Shown here: piece by piece, positions 27,670 through 36,070 of the stretch
How positions within the stretch are numbered: position 1 is the stretch's first letter
Layout: every line of letters begins with the position of its first letter
Assembly (NCBI RefSeq): GCF_018449635.1
Contig: NZ_JAAVUV010000006.1
Coordinates: 186,001-250,000, forward strand
Direction of reading: 5' to 3'
DNA length: 64,000 bases
Source of the DNA: Caballeronia sp. dw_276
GTDB taxonomy: Bacteria; Pseudomonadota; Gammaproteobacteria; Burkholderiales; Burkholderiaceae
Made by a program: the position numbers and the translations under genes
Notes under the pieces: model-generated
What the model saw: the letters and a program-made list of their open reading frames with translations, nothing else
Told to the model about the DNA's origin: nothing
The model's database searches: none

Positions 27670-28143
27670 TTACTTTACGGGAATCGTCGTGCCTGCTGGC
27701 ATGGGCACGGCCGTGACGCTGTTCTTCGCGCTGCCGGTCGCGATCCGGTCGCTGTACGTCAGGTAAACCAGCGTGTTGCGCTTGGTATCCACGACCCGAA
27801 CCACGTGCAAGGTCTTGAAGATGAACGACATGCGCTCGGAGAACACATCGGCTTTCTGCTTGAGCGGCGCGTCGATCTTGATAGGCCCGACCTGGCGGCA
27901 CGCAATCGACGCTTCGGACGGGTCTTCCGCGATACCCAGCGTTCCCTTGACGCCGCCTGTGCGTGCTCGCGAAACGTAGCATGTGATCCCGGCGACAGCC
28001 GGATCGTCGTACGCCTCCACGCTCACGCGGTCCGAACCGGTGAACCGGAAATTCGTGTTCACGCTGGCGATTTCCTCGGCGTGAAGCCCGAGAACGGCGA
28101 ACAGCGCAGCGAGCGATGCAAGCAGGGGGAGGGCGCGTTTCAT
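27670..28143 (-). CDS. creA: CreA family exported protein
   Basis: The 157-residue product has a Sec signal peptide (RALPLLASLAALFAVLGLHA) and the conserved CreA segments: GSDRVSVEAYDDPAVAGITC, YVSRARTGG, IACRQVGPI and VYLTYSDR. The cysteines in AGITCYV and SIACRQ are conserved in the family. CreA is a widespread periplasmic protein of unknown function first named from the E. coli creABCD operon; here no creBCD genes are adjacent. AAGGA precedes the ATG. The frame is complete. Confidence 0.88.
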   Translation of the reverse strand: MKRALPLLASLAALFAVLGLHAEEIASVNTNFRFTGSDRVSVEAYDDPAVAGITCYVSRARTGGVKGTLGIAEDPSEASIACRQVGPIKIDAPLKQKADVFSERMSFIFKTLHVVRVVDTKRNTLVYLTYSDRIATGSAKNSVTAVPMPAGTTIPVK

Positions 28144-28170
28144 CGGAATCCTTGAGCCATTTCTGGCGAT

Positions 28171-28208
28171 AAAAAAACAAAAAAGGCGTCGTATTGTAAC
28201 GACGCCTT
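28171..28208 (-). terminator. Terminator of the small membrane peptide gene
   Basis: On the minus strand a perfect 10-bp stem AAGGCGTCGT / ACGACGCCTT with a 6-base loop is followed by a T-rich tract (TTTTGTTTTTTT). It separates the 24-residue peptide gene from creA. Confidence 0.9.
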
Positions 28209-28243
28209 CGTACAGTCCGGGTGAAACGCATGCGGCTGAAAGA

Positions 28244-28318
28244 TCAGTGGAAGATCAGATACAGGATCACCAGCACGATCACCGGAACACCAAGCAGCCA
28301 TCCAAGTAGGTAAGGCAT
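28244..28318 (-). CDS. 24-residue single-span membrane peptide
   Basis: The short frame encodes MPYLLGWLLGVPVIV followed by LVILYLIFH, one hydrophobic helix with a Gly-Pro kink. It is preceded by GGAGG five to six bases before the ATG and followed by a strong terminator 35 bases after its stop, which is a good case for a real small gene. It is too short for routine gene finders. Function is unknown; it may modulate a membrane enzyme or insert alone. Confidence 0.65.
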   Translation of the reverse strand: MPYLLGWLLGVPVIVLVILYLIFH

Positions 28319-28416
28319 GTCGTCCTCCATTCGATATCTGATTTGATGAATCAAGTATCCGTGAGAGGCCAATGTCCCGATAGCCGCGCCTGTCCTATAT
28401 CAGTGTAGGCGGACTC

Positions 28417-29475
28417 CTATCGGACGCCGGTGGTGTATTGCGTGACTTGCCGGTAGCGCTCGTTCGGGCGCAAGACCACGTCTTCCGCGCTTTCCATGTT
28501 GATCTGGTTTGGGAATCCGCCGGCTTCCAGGCACAACGCGCCGTGCTTTTTATAGATCGTGCCTTGTTTGCCCGGCTCGCCTTCCAGATAGTTGCTCGTA
28601 TAAAACACGAGGCCGCGTTCAGTCGTCGATACCGTCAATTCCCGTCCGCTTGCCGGATGATAGACCGTCGCCGCGCGCTGCAATTCCGGCAGTGCGGTGA
28701 CCGCGCCGATCGAACGCAACACAAAACAATGATCGATGCCGCCATTCGCCAGCCTGACCTGCTCGTTGTCGTGCGCATCGATACGCGGTCCGATAGCGGC
28801 TGGCTTGCGAAAATCGAACGGGGTATCGGCGACGTTTTCGAGCGCCACGGGAATCGTGTTTTCATCGATGGAGAAAAACTGGTCCGCCGCGATTTCGATC
28901 TCGTGATCGGCAATGCTCGAAGGCGCGCCCGACAAGTTGAAGTACGCGTGATTCGTGAGGTTGAGCGGCGTGGGGGCGTCGGTGAAGGCATCGTAGGCGA
29001 TCGTCAGGTCACCCGCTGCGCTGAACGTGTAGGTCACCTGGACCGTGAGCGCGCCAGGAAAACCATTGTCGCCAGCCGGCGATTCCAGCCTGAACACGAG
29101 CGATTCGTCCGTGTGCTTCGCTTGCCAGACCTTGTAGCTGAAGCCGGTGGAACCGCCGTGCAGCGAGTTCGGCGGCTGGTTGGCTTCGAGCGGGTATTCG
29201 ACGCCATCGAGTGAAAAACGCGCGCCCGCGATGCGGTTCGCCCATCGTCCGACGGTCGCGCCCATGTGCGCCGGGCCTTGCGTGTAGGCGGTGGGGGTGT
29301 CGTGGCCGAGCAGAATATCGGCGAGACGGCCGTCGCGATCCGGCGCGAACCACGAGACGAGCGCTGCGCCGAGGTTCGTCGCCGAGACCCGCAGGCCATT
29401 GTCGTGGCTGATCGTATGAAGTTCGACGGGCGTGCCGTCCGGGAGGTCGCCCCAATGGGCGCTGGAAATGTTCAT
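28417..29475 (-). CDS. galM: Aldose 1-epimerase (mutarotase)
   Basis: The 352-residue protein shows the GalM motifs: GATVGRWANRIAGARFSLDG, NQPPNSLHGG with a conserved His, LTNHAYFNLSG with the second His, and a C-terminal LCLEAGGFPNQIN containing the catalytic Glu. It interconverts alpha and beta anomers of glucose, galactose and related sugars. Its start overlaps the stop of the GntR regulator by 4 bp (ATGA), so they form an operon. GGAGA precedes the ATG. No other sugar gene is adjacent, which leaves the substrate open. Confidence 0.93.
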   Translation of the reverse strand: MNISSAHWGDLPDGTPVELHTISHDNGLRVSATNLGAALVSWFAPDRDGRLADILLGHDTPTAYTQGPAHMGATVGRWANRIAGARFSLDGVEYPLEANQPPNSLHGGSTGFSYKVWQAKHTDESLVFRLESPAGDNGFPGALTVQVTYTFSAAGDLTIAYDAFTDAPTPLNLTNHAYFNLSGAPSSIADHEIEIAADQFFSIDENTIPVALENVADTPFDFRKPAAIGPRIDAHDNEQVRLANGGIDHCFVLRSIGAVTALPELQRAATVYHPASGRELTVSTTERGLVFYTSNYLEGEPGKQGTIYKKHGALCLEAGGFPNQINMESAEDVVLRPNERYRQVTQYTTGVR

Positions 29476-30260
29476 TGCGTGGTCTCCGGGTTATGGTTTT
29501 TCGGGGGTTGGCGCGGCGCTTCGGGCTTCGGTGGCCTGTCACGATACAGCGTGCGAACGTAGTCCAGATGCGCGCCTGCGGCGTCGCGGGCACGTTGTGG
29601 ATCGCGGGCGATGATGGCATCGAAGATTGCCTGATGCTGTGCGAGCAGATCGGCTTCGACCTGATCGTCGTAATCCACCAGCCGGTGCGATGTGAGCATC
29701 GATTCACGCACGAGCTCGTGCAGGCCGTGCATTACGTGGGCGAGCGCAAGGTTGTGGGTGGCATCGGCGATGGCCAGATGAAACGCGGCGTCGTGTTCGG
29801 CGATGCGCGTGCGTTTTGGTTCGATGGCCGCCGTTTTCAGTGCCTGGAACGCTTCGGCGATGCGTGCGAGGTCGGTATCGGTCGCGCGTTCGGCGGCGTA
29901 GGCGGTCGCGAGGGATTCGAGTCCGTGGCGCAGTTCGAGGACATCGGCGCTGGCGGTGGGATGCTGGCTCAGCAATGCGGCGAGCGGTGCGGAAACCAGG
30001 GGTGCGGTGACATCGGACACTTCGAAACCACCGCGGGCGGCGGCGCGGATGAATCCATCGGATTCGAGCCGGATCAAGGCTTCACGCAGCGACGGGCGCG
30101 AGACGTTCAGTTGTTCGGCGAGATCGCGTTCGGCGGGGAGGCGCTGACCGGGGGAGAGGGCGCCGCTCGTGATCAGGGCGCGGATCTGGTCGGAGACGAC
30201 ATCGGCGATGCGTACTCGGGGGTAGGAGTGGACGGGATGGAAGGGGAGGGGCGTTGGCAC
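29472..30260 (-). CDS. FadR-type GntR regulator, LldR-like
   Basis: The protein has a GntR winged-helix domain (residues 20-85: GQRLPAERDLAEQLNVSRPS then LREALIRLESDGFI) and a FadR-type all-helical ligand domain with EHDAAFHLAIADATHN and QHQAIFDAIIARD, which resemble the E. coli lactate regulator LldR. The start is a GTG at 30260 with no clear ribosome site, so it is uncertain. It shares an operon with galM by 4-bp overlap. About 800 bases away, across an inverted repeat, a perfect TTGGTC-A-GACCAA palindrome overlaps the start of the divergent lutABC operon, so control of lactate genes is a strong possibility; control of galM is equally possible. Confidence 0.85.
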   Translation of the reverse strand: MPTPLPFHPVHSYPRVRIADVVSDQIRALITSGALSPGQRLPAERDLAEQLNVSRPSLREALIRLESDGFIRAAARGGFEVSDVTAPLVSAPLAALLSQHPTASADVLELRHGLESLATAYAAERATDTDLARIAEAFQALKTAAIEPKRTRIAEHDAAFHLAIADATHNLALAHVMHGLHELVRESMLTSHRLVDYDDQVEADLLAQHQAIFDAIIARDPQRARDAAGAHLDYVRTLYRDRPPKPEAPRQPPKNHNPETTQ

Positions 30261-30330
30261 TTGGGGGGGCGGTTGGGCGGTTGTTCGGAGCGGTCGGGGT
30301 TGAGGCTGGGTTGCTGCTCTTTAGGTCTTT

Positions 30331-30584
30331 GCGCGTTCCGTCTTGGCTGTATTTTTTAGCACTGTTAGCCACTGTCCGTGGCGGGACTTCATTTCTTTGT
30401 CTAACGGCGACAAAGAAACGAAGCAAAGAAAACGCCTTCCAACAATCGGCTCATAAGTGTCCACAGCGTGAAGTGACAACGTTTTGGTACCCCAAAAGCA
30501 CGCTTGGCGAATAACCTCGAACACTTGAAACCCTCCCCCTCCGTCCAAGGATACCCACACGCTTCGCCACCAGGGTGGGAATCC
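30331..30584 (+). repeat. Left arm of a 254-bp imperfect inverted repeat
   Basis: Aligned by eye to the reverse complement of 30725-30978 without gaps, it shows about 32 mismatches, roughly 87% identity. The most conserved core includes CGACAAAGAAACGAAGCAAA and the reading frame of the arm. Its origin as a dispersed Burkholderiaceae repeat is my recollection and unverified. Confidence 0.85.
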
Positions 30585-30724
30585 GTTAATACGGAAACCT
30601 GGCCCACGCATAACAACGGAATAGCCCAATAGATCCAAAGCATCTTGAACCCAGAGCCTCGTCATTGGCACGGCCGACCTATCGGTTTGGGCGCCAGCGC
30701 GCGCAGCGCGGAAGCCTGGTTGAT

Positions 30725-30978
30725 GGATTCCCACACTGGTGGCGAAGCGTGTGGGTTGCCGTTGACGGAGGGGGAGGGTTTCAACTGTCTGGGGTTATGC
30801 GCCGAGCGTGCTTTTGGGGTACCAAATAGTTGTCACTGCACGCTTTGGACACTTAAGAATTAGCGGTTGGAAGGCGTTTTCTTTGCTTCGTTTCTTTGTC
30901 GCCGTTGGACAAAGAAATGAAGTGCCGCCACGCACAGTGGCTAACAGTGCTAAAGAGAACAGCCGACAAGGAACGCGC
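30725..30978 (-). repeat. Right arm of the 254-bp imperfect inverted repeat
   Basis: This is the reverse-oriented partner of 30331-30584, equal in length and about 87% identical. No target-site duplication or transposase is seen near either end. The spacer is 140 bases. Confidence 0.85.
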
Positions 30979-31032
30979 GAAGACCCAAAAAGCACCAACC
31001 CACCGTCACCCCGGACTCCCGGGGCCCCTAGT

Positions 31033-31061
31033 TTGACATGAAACACCACAAACTTTAAAGT
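31033..31061 (+). promoter_or_regulatory. Sigma-70 promoter of lutABC
   Basis: A perfect -35 box TTGACA (31033-31038) is followed after 17 bases by TAAAGT (31056-31061), four of six matching the -10 consensus. The lutA ATG is 84 bases further. The operator palindrome begins immediately after the -10 box. Confidence 0.7.
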
Positions 31062-31076
31062 CTTGGTCAGACCAAG
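31062..31076 (+). promoter_or_regulatory. LldR/FadR-type operator at the lutABC start site
   Basis: CTTGGTC-A-GACCAAG is a perfect 15-bp palindrome around one central base. It agrees with the TnGTnnnACnA operators bound by LldR and related GntR repressors, and it covers the position where transcription should begin. Confidence 0.7.
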
Positions 31077-31144
31077 CTGACCAAAAACAAAAATCCCAAA
31101 GCGCCAGCAACCTGAAACTCCCCCCAAGCGCTAGCGTAAACATA

Positions 31145-31888
31145 ATGAAAGTTGCCCTTTTCGTCCCCTGTTTCATCGATGCGTTCTATCCCGAAGTCGG
31201 CATTGCGACGCTTGAGTTGCTGGAACGGCTAGGCGTAGATGTCGATTATCCTGAAGAACAAACCTGCTGCGGCCAGCCGATGGCCAACAGTGGCGCCCAA
31301 AAAGAAGCCGCTGGCGCCGAGCGCGTCTTCGCGCGCAACTTCGCCGATTACGACTACGTAGTCGGACCATCGGCAAGCTGCATTCATCACGTGCGCGAAC
31401 ATCTGACCGCGATCGAACAAACGGCATCGGTGAAAAAGGTTCGAACAAACGCCTACGAGCTCGTCGAGTTTCTCCACGATGTCCTCAAGGTGCGCGAATT
31501 TCCGTGGGCGGAATTTCCGCATCGGGTCGGCTTGCACAATAGCTGCAGCGCGATCCGGCATCTGAAGGAAGTGTCGGCGTCGGAGATTGGCGGGACGCCG
31601 TTCTCCAAACCGCGCGCGTTGCTCGAAGGCGTGAAAGGCATCGAATTCGTCGCGCCAACCCGGCCGGACGAATGCTGCGGTTTCGGCGGCACGTTTTCAG
31701 TGACGGAAGAAGCAGTATCGGTGAGGATGGGGCAGGACAAGGTGCGTGACCATGTGGGCGCGGGCGCGCAATACATCGTCTCCGGCGACATGTCGTGCCT
31801 CATGCATCAGCAAGGCTGCGCCGAACGGCTGAAACTCGATGCACGGTTCATCCACATCGCCCAGGTTCTGAACGGAGCACGCGCATGA
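31145..31888 (+). CDS. lutA: Lactate utilisation protein A (LldE), Fe-S cluster binding
   Basis: The 247-residue protein has two CCG domains, EEQTCCGQPMANSG near residue 35 and RPDECCGFGGTFSVTE near 176, typical of the LutA/YkgE subunit that binds Fe-S clusters through these cysteines. It works with LutB and LutC in oxidation of L-lactate to pyruvate at the membrane-cytosol face. Its stop overlaps the lutB start (ATGA). It is under a promoter with an LldR-type operator. No strong ribosome site is visible upstream of the ATG. Confidence 0.93.
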   Translation: MKVALFVPCFIDAFYPEVGIATLELLERLGVDVDYPEEQTCCGQPMANSGAQKEAAGAERVFARNFADYDYVVGPSASCIHHVREHLTAIEQTASVKKVRTNAYELVEFLHDVLKVREFPWAEFPHRVGLHNSCSAIRHLKEVSASEIGGTPFSKPRALLEGVKGIEFVAPTRPDECCGFGGTFSVTEEAVSVRMGQDKVRDHVGAGAQYIVSGDMSCLMHQQGCAERLKLDARFIHIAQVLNGARA

Positions 31889-33294
31889 GCGACGTCGTGA
31901 AGGGAAAGAGCAAGCGCCTCGATCACGCGAAAGCGGCGGGCGCGTTTATCGCGAAAACGGATCACGTCGCTTTCCACGATAAACGCCTGTGGGATCTGCG
32001 CAGCAAACGCGATGCGCAGGCGCATGGCATGCCGGAATGGGAGACGCTGCGGGATCTGGCGTCGGGAATCAAGGAGCACACGCTTTCGAATCTCTCCGAG
32101 TATCTCGATCAGTTCATCACGCAAGCCGAGTCGCACGGCGTCACCGTGCATTACGCGGCGACCGCCGAGGAACACAACGAGATCGTCTACAAGCTGATGT
32201 CCGAGCGCGGCCTGACCACGCTCGTCAAAAGCAAATCCATGCTCACCGATGAATGCAAGATGCGCGAGTACGTCGAGCCGCGCGGCATCACGGTGATGGA
32301 AACCGATCTCGGCGAACGCATCCAGCAACTGGACAATCAGGATCCGAGCCACATGGTCGTGCCGGCCGTGCACAAGTTGCGCGCGGACGTCGCCGAGTTG
32401 TTCGGACGGACCATTGGCACCGATCCCAAGAACAGCGACATCCACTATCTCGCCGAAAGCCAGCGCATGAATACGCGGCCGTATTTCGTGCGGGAGAAAA
32501 CGGCTGGCATGACGGGATGCAACTTCGCGGTCGCCGAGACCGGCACGGTCGTGGTGTGCACGAACGAGGGCAACGCGGATTTGTCGGCGAATGTACCGCC
32601 GTTGCATATTGCATCGATTGGTATCGAAAAGCTGATACCCAAGATTTCCGATCTCGGCGTGTTCGTACGCATGTTGTCGCGCAGCGCGCTCGGCTCGCCG
32701 ATCACGCAATACACCTCGCATTTTCGCGCGCCGCGTCCAGGTTCTGAGATGCACTACATCCTCGTCGATCACGGCCGTTCCGAACGCCTCGCGATGGAGG
32801 ATTTCTGGTATTCGCTCAAATGCATCCGCTGCGGCGCGTGCATGAATACGTGCCCGGTTTATCGGCGTAGCGGCGGCTTGTCGTATGGCTTTACGTATTC
32901 GGGGCCGATCGGCGCGATCATCAACCCGACCTACGATATGAAGCGTTTCAGCAGCCTGCCGTTTGCATCGACGTTGAATGGCAGTTGCACGAACGTCTGT
33001 CCGACGAAGGTCAACATCCACGAGCAGATCTACAAATGGCGCGAGGTCATCGCGGCGAATCACGAAGTGCCGTTCGTGAAGGCCGAAGTGCTGAAGATGG
33101 CGGGGCGGCTGCTTGCCAGTCCGACGTTGTATCGAGGCACGGTGGCGTCCCTTGGCGGCGCGTTGAAACGCCTGCCGAACTTCGTTCTGTATAACCCGCT
33201 GAACATCTGGGGCCGTCAGCGCGACTTGCCCGAAACGCCGCCTGAAACCTTCCACGAGTGGTACAAGAAAAATCGCAAGGCGACGCAGAAATGA
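31885..33294 (+). CDS. lutB: Lactate utilisation protein B (LldF), ferredoxin-like Fe-S protein
   Basis: The 469-residue protein opens with a DUF162/LUD-type domain (ATAEEHNEIVYKLMSERGLT; FAVAETGTVVVCTNEGN) and then has two [4Fe-4S] sites: CIRCGACMNTCPVYRR and a second CTNVCPTKVNI. It transfers electrons from lactate oxidation. I chose the ATG at 31885, which overlaps the lutA stop by 4 bp; the open frame upstream to 31795 lies within lutA. The stop overlaps lutC likewise, so the three genes are translationally coupled. Confidence 0.95.
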   Translation: MSDVVKGKSKRLDHAKAAGAFIAKTDHVAFHDKRLWDLRSKRDAQAHGMPEWETLRDLASGIKEHTLSNLSEYLDQFITQAESHGVTVHYAATAEEHNEIVYKLMSERGLTTLVKSKSMLTDECKMREYVEPRGITVMETDLGERIQQLDNQDPSHMVVPAVHKLRADVAELFGRTIGTDPKNSDIHYLAESQRMNTRPYFVREKTAGMTGCNFAVAETGTVVVCTNEGNADLSANVPPLHIASIGIEKLIPKISDLGVFVRMLSRSALGSPITQYTSHFRAPRPGSEMHYILVDHGRSERLAMEDFWYSLKCIRCGACMNTCPVYRRSGGLSYGFTYSGPIGAIINPTYDMKRFSSLPFASTLNGSCTNVCPTKVNIHEQIYKWREVIAANHEVPFVKAEVLKMAGRLLASPTLYRGTVASLGGALKRLPNFVLYNPLNIWGRQRDLPETPPETFHEWYKKNRKATQK

Positions 33295-33878
33295 CGACTA
33301 CCCGTGAAGCTTTTCTGGCCAAGATTCGGGCCGCGCAACCGGCGGGGCGCCCGCGCCCTGAAGTACCCCTCTTCGATACCCCTCCAGGCGAGCGCCTCGA
33401 ACGTTTTCGCACGGCGCTGGCCGCGATGGGCGGAACGGTGGTCGAAGGCGATTCGCTCGATACCGTGCGCGCCTTGCTTGCCGAGCGTTTTGGGTCCGAA
33501 GCCGTGATCGCCTCGGCGGTTGCGGGTATCGATGGAAACCGCATGCTTTCCTCGGAGATGTCGCCTGCGTTACTGCAGGACGTCGATGCCGGCGTCGTGC
33601 GTGCGCGATTTGGCGTGGCGGAAACCGGCTCGGTGTGGTTCAGCGAGGACGAGTACATCGTCAATTCGATCGGCTATCTCGTGCAGCATCTCGTGGTGTT
33701 ACTCGATCCGGCGCGGATCGTGGATGGGCTGCAGGACGTGTACAGGCAGGACGATTTCAAGAACGCACGGTACGCGGTGCTGGTGACGGGGCCATCCGCA
33801 ACGGCCGATATCGAAGGCGTGCTGATTCGCGGCGCGCAGGGCGTGAGGTCGTTGACAGTGGTTTTGCTGGCGGCTTGA
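33291..33878 (+). CDS. lutC: Lactate utilisation protein C (LldG), LUD domain
   Basis: The 195-residue protein has the LUD domain seen in LutC: ARFGVAETGSVWFSEDEY, HLVVLLDPARIVDGLQDVY, and VLVTGPSATADIEGVLIRG. It is the third subunit of the LutABC L-lactate oxidation system. The ATG at 33291 overlaps the lutB stop by 4 bp. A bidirectional terminator follows at 33898-33936. No lactate permease gene is in the operon. Confidence 0.93.
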   Translation: MTTTREAFLAKIRAAQPAGRPRPEVPLFDTPPGERLERFRTALAAMGGTVVEGDSLDTVRALLAERFGSEAVIASAVAGIDGNRMLSSEMSPALLQDVDAGVVRARFGVAETGSVWFSEDEYIVNSIGYLVQHLVVLLDPARIVDGLQDVYRQDDFKNARYAVLVTGPSATADIEGVLIRGAQGVRSLTVVLLAA

Positions 33879-33897
33879 ACTGACGCACCAAACGTAC

Positions 33898-33936
33898 AAA
33901 ACCCGTTCCGGTTTGCGTTATCGGAACGGGTTTTTT
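33898..33936. terminator. Bidirectional terminator between lutABC and kdgD
   Basis: A perfect 9-bp stem CCCGTTCCG / CGGAACGGG, flanked by AAAA and TTTTTT, lies between two convergent transcripts, 20 bases after the lutC stop and 21 before the kdgD stop. Confidence 0.92.
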
Positions 33937-33956
33937 ATTGATGCGGCCTGACGCGG

Positions 33957-34874
33957 TTACTGCGAGCCGAGCTTCTTGATCAGCACGTCGAGTTGCGCCA
34001 TTTCATCTTCGGTCAGATCGGTCAACGGCGCGCGCACCGGGCCGGCGCTGCGGCCAATCAGCTTCGCACCCGCCTTCACGATACTCACCGCATACCCCGC
34101 ACGACGATTCCGGATCGCGAGATACGGCATGAAGAACTCGTCGAGCAGACGACCGGTCGTTCCATGATCCTGCGATGCCACCGCGCGATAAAACTCCATC
34201 GCCGTCTTCGGAATGAAGTTGAATACCGCCGATGAATACACCGGCACGCCTAGCGCCTTATACGCTTCGGCATAAACCTCGGCTGTCGGCAAACCGCCAA
34301 GATACGAAAAGCGATCGCCCAGACGACGACGGATCGTCACCATGTTTTCGATCTCGCCCACGCCGTCCTTGAAGCCGATCAGGTTCGGGCAGCTGTCGGC
34401 GAGCCGTTCGAGCATGTCCGCGTTGAGCTTCGAATTCGCGCGGTTATAGACAATCACGCCGATATTCTTCACCGCCTTGCACACCTGTTCGACGTGGGCG
34501 GCAATCCCTTCCTGGCTGGCTTCGGTCAGGTAATGCGGCATCAACAAGACGCCGTTTGCGCCCAGACGCTCGGCTTCCTGCGCATAAGCAATGGCGACAC
34601 GCGTCGGGCCGCCGGCGCCGGCGAGGATCGGCACCTTGCCTTTGCAGGTTTCGGTCGCCGTGCGGATCACGTTCGAATAGTCGGTCTGCGTGAGCGAGAA
34701 GAACTCGCCCGTTCCGCCGGCCGCAAACAACGCCGTCGCGCCATAGGGCGCGAGCCATTCGAGGCGTTCGGCATAGGTATCGGCGCGGAAGTCGCCTTGT
34801 TCATCGAAGTCGGTCAACGGGAAAGACAGCAGGCCTTCGGAAACGATTTTCTTGAGTTCTTGAGGTGTCGTCAT
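33957..34874 (-). CDS. kdgD: 5-dehydro-4-deoxyglucarate dehydratase
   Basis: The 305-residue protein is of the DapA class I aldolase fold: [33 protein letters not shown], the Tyr in [12 protein letters not shown] and the Schiff-base Lys in [13 protein letters not shown]. These are the KdgD variants of DapA motifs. It dehydrates and decarboxylates 5-keto-4-deoxyglucarate to 2-oxoglutarate semialdehyde in D-glucarate or galacturonate catabolism. A GntR regulator gene sits upstream in the same direction, with operator-like repeats in the 260-base gap. No other pathway genes are in the window. Confidence 0.93.
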   Translation of the reverse strand: MTTPQELKKIVSEGLLSFPLTDFDEQGDFRADTYAERLEWLAPYGATALFAAGGTGEFFSLTQTDYSNVIRTATETCKGKVPILAGAGGPTRVAIAYAQEAERLGANGVLLMPHYLTEASQEGIAAHVEQVCKAVKNIGVIVYNRANSKLNADMLERLADSCPNLIGFKDGVGEIENMVTIRRRLGDRFSYLGGLPTAEVYAEAYKALGVPVYSSAVFNFIPKTAMEFYRAVASQDHGTTGRLLDEFFMPYLAIRNRRAGYAVSIVKAGAKLIGRSAGPVRAPLTDLTEDEMAQLDVLIKKLGSQ

Positions 34875-34932
34875 GTTCGGTCGTGAGTTGGTTTTTGAAG
34901 CGGCCAGCAGCTGCGAGAGCTATCGACATACG

Positions 34933-34945
34933 TTGTCTGATGACA
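34933..34945 (+). promoter_or_regulatory. GntR operator-like site upstream of kdgD
   Basis: TTGTCTGATGACA lies 58 bases upstream of the kdgD start. It shares TTGTCTGAYG with two further sites around the adjacent GntR gene (35063-35076, 35932-35944). Its ends TGTC / GACA are inverted. Confidence 0.5.
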
Positions 34946-35062
34946 TTCTAAAAGCGATCAGTTTGACCTTAGTATGGGTATTAACCCCAGATCCACCGAG
35001 ATGCGGCGGTAGCTTACAGGTCTCGTCGGTTGCCGTTGAGCACGCATAGTATCCATCAAAGT

Positions 35063-35076
35063 ACGACGTCAGACAA
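35063..35076 (-). promoter_or_regulatory. Second GntR operator-like site in the kdgD upstream region
   Basis: Read on the minus strand the sequence is TTGTCTGACGTCGT. It is 130 bases from the site at 34933, between the GntR stop and kdgD. Confidence 0.45.
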
Positions 35077-35134
35077 GATGAGTTTGACAGCGCTCCCTTG
35101 AAAGTGCGGAGCGAGGCGGTCAGGCCGTTGCGGT

Positions 35135-35878
35135 TCAGGCGTTTGCGTCGGCGGCCTGATTGGCGCGCCGCAAGCGTTCCCGGCTATTCGACAAGTGCAT
35201 GCGCATGGCGGCGCGGGCGCTTTCGGCATCGCGCCGGACGATGGCTTCGAGAATGCTCTCGTGTTCAAGATTCACGAGCGACATGTACGCCTTTGGATCC
35301 GCCTTGGCGATACCAGCCGAGTCGATGCGATTGCGTGGAATTAGTGCAGAACCCATTTGCGTCAGGATATCGACGAAATAGCGATTGCCCGTTGCCCGGG
35401 CGAGCGCGATGTGAAATTGAAGGTCAGCCGCCACGCTGTCGTTGCCGTTGCGACTGGTTGCTTCGATTGCATCGAGCGCGGCGCGCATGCGCACGAGATC
35501 CTCGGGCTGCGCGCGCTGCGCGGCCAGGCCGGCACATTCCGTCTCGAGGCTGATGCGCAATTCGAGCACGGAAAGGACGTCGCGCAGGGTAGTGGCCGGC
35601 ACCATGTCGATACCGAGTTTCTCGCGCCGCGGCTCAAGTACGAAACTGCCGATGCCATGCCGCGTTTCGATGACCTCGTTTGCCTGCAGTCGCGAAATGC
35701 CTTCGCGCACGACTGTACGACTGACGCCGAGCGTGGCCATGAGCTTCGCTTCGGTCGGCAGTTTGTCGCCTGGTTTCAGAGCGGCAGATTCGATCTGTTC
35801 GATTACGTAGTCGAACACGCTCTCCGCCAGGTTGCGGGCACGTCGGGGTGTCGCGGCGGATGCGAAGGGTTCGGCCAT
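35135..35878 (-). CDS. FadR-type GntR regulator next to kdgD
   Basis: The 247-residue protein has an N-terminal GntR helix-turn-helix (residues 25-90: KPGDKLPTEAKLMATLGVSR, TVVREGISRLQANEVIETR) and a FadR-like effector domain (RISLETECAGLAAQRA; HIALARATGNRYFVDIL). AAGGAG precedes the ATG at 35878. A TTGTCTGACGACC site lies 54 bases upstream of its start, similar to two sites before kdgD. This supports autoregulation and control of kdgD by a sugar acid such as glucarate, which is inference. It ends 260 bases before kdgD in the same direction. Confidence 0.88.
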   Translation of the reverse strand: MAEPFASAATPRRARNLAESVFDYVIEQIESAALKPGDKLPTEAKLMATLGVSRTVVREGISRLQANEVIETRHGIGSFVLEPRREKLGIDMVPATTLRDVLSVLELRISLETECAGLAAQRAQPEDLVRMRAALDAIEATSRNGNDSVAADLQFHIALARATGNRYFVDILTQMGSALIPRNRIDSAGIAKADPKAYMSLVNLEHESILEAIVRRDAESARAAMRMHLSNSRERLRRANQAADANA

Positions 35879-35931
35879 CAGTAACGCTCCTTGAGTCAGT
35901 CGGGCGGTAAGTTCAAGCTGAGATTATACCG

Positions 35932-35944
35932 TTGTCTGACGACC
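35932..35944 (+). promoter_or_regulatory. GntR operator-like site upstream of its own gene
   Basis: TTGTCTGACGACC lies 54 bases upstream of the GntR ATG and matches the two sites near kdgD at 10 to 11 positions. Confidence 0.5.
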
Positions 35945-36070
35945 ATCAATTTTAAAGATTGGACCGATACGCAGAGAGGAGGTGATCATCGACGTTCAAT
36001 TGTCCTGATCGATGCGCGATCGTTTCCGTGGTGCGTCCGCCAGCGGGATCAATTCCGCGGCCTCAAACGC

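Larger units (their letters stand above)
30261..31144. other. Intergenic region with large inverted repeat and lut promoter
   Basis: This 884-base region between the gntR-galM and lutABC operons has no credible gene. It contains two inverted copies of a 254-base repeat (30331-30584 and 30725-30978), a 140-base spacer, and the lutABC promoter with operator (31033-31076). Both repeat arms carry short frames with similar translations (TATKKRSKENAFQ in each), a consequence of the repeat. Confidence 0.8.

Noticed and set aside
30254..30514. Open frames inside the inverted repeat arms as real genes
   Set aside because: The two arms give similar translations because they are copies of each other. 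No start signals are seen, so they are repeat-derived.
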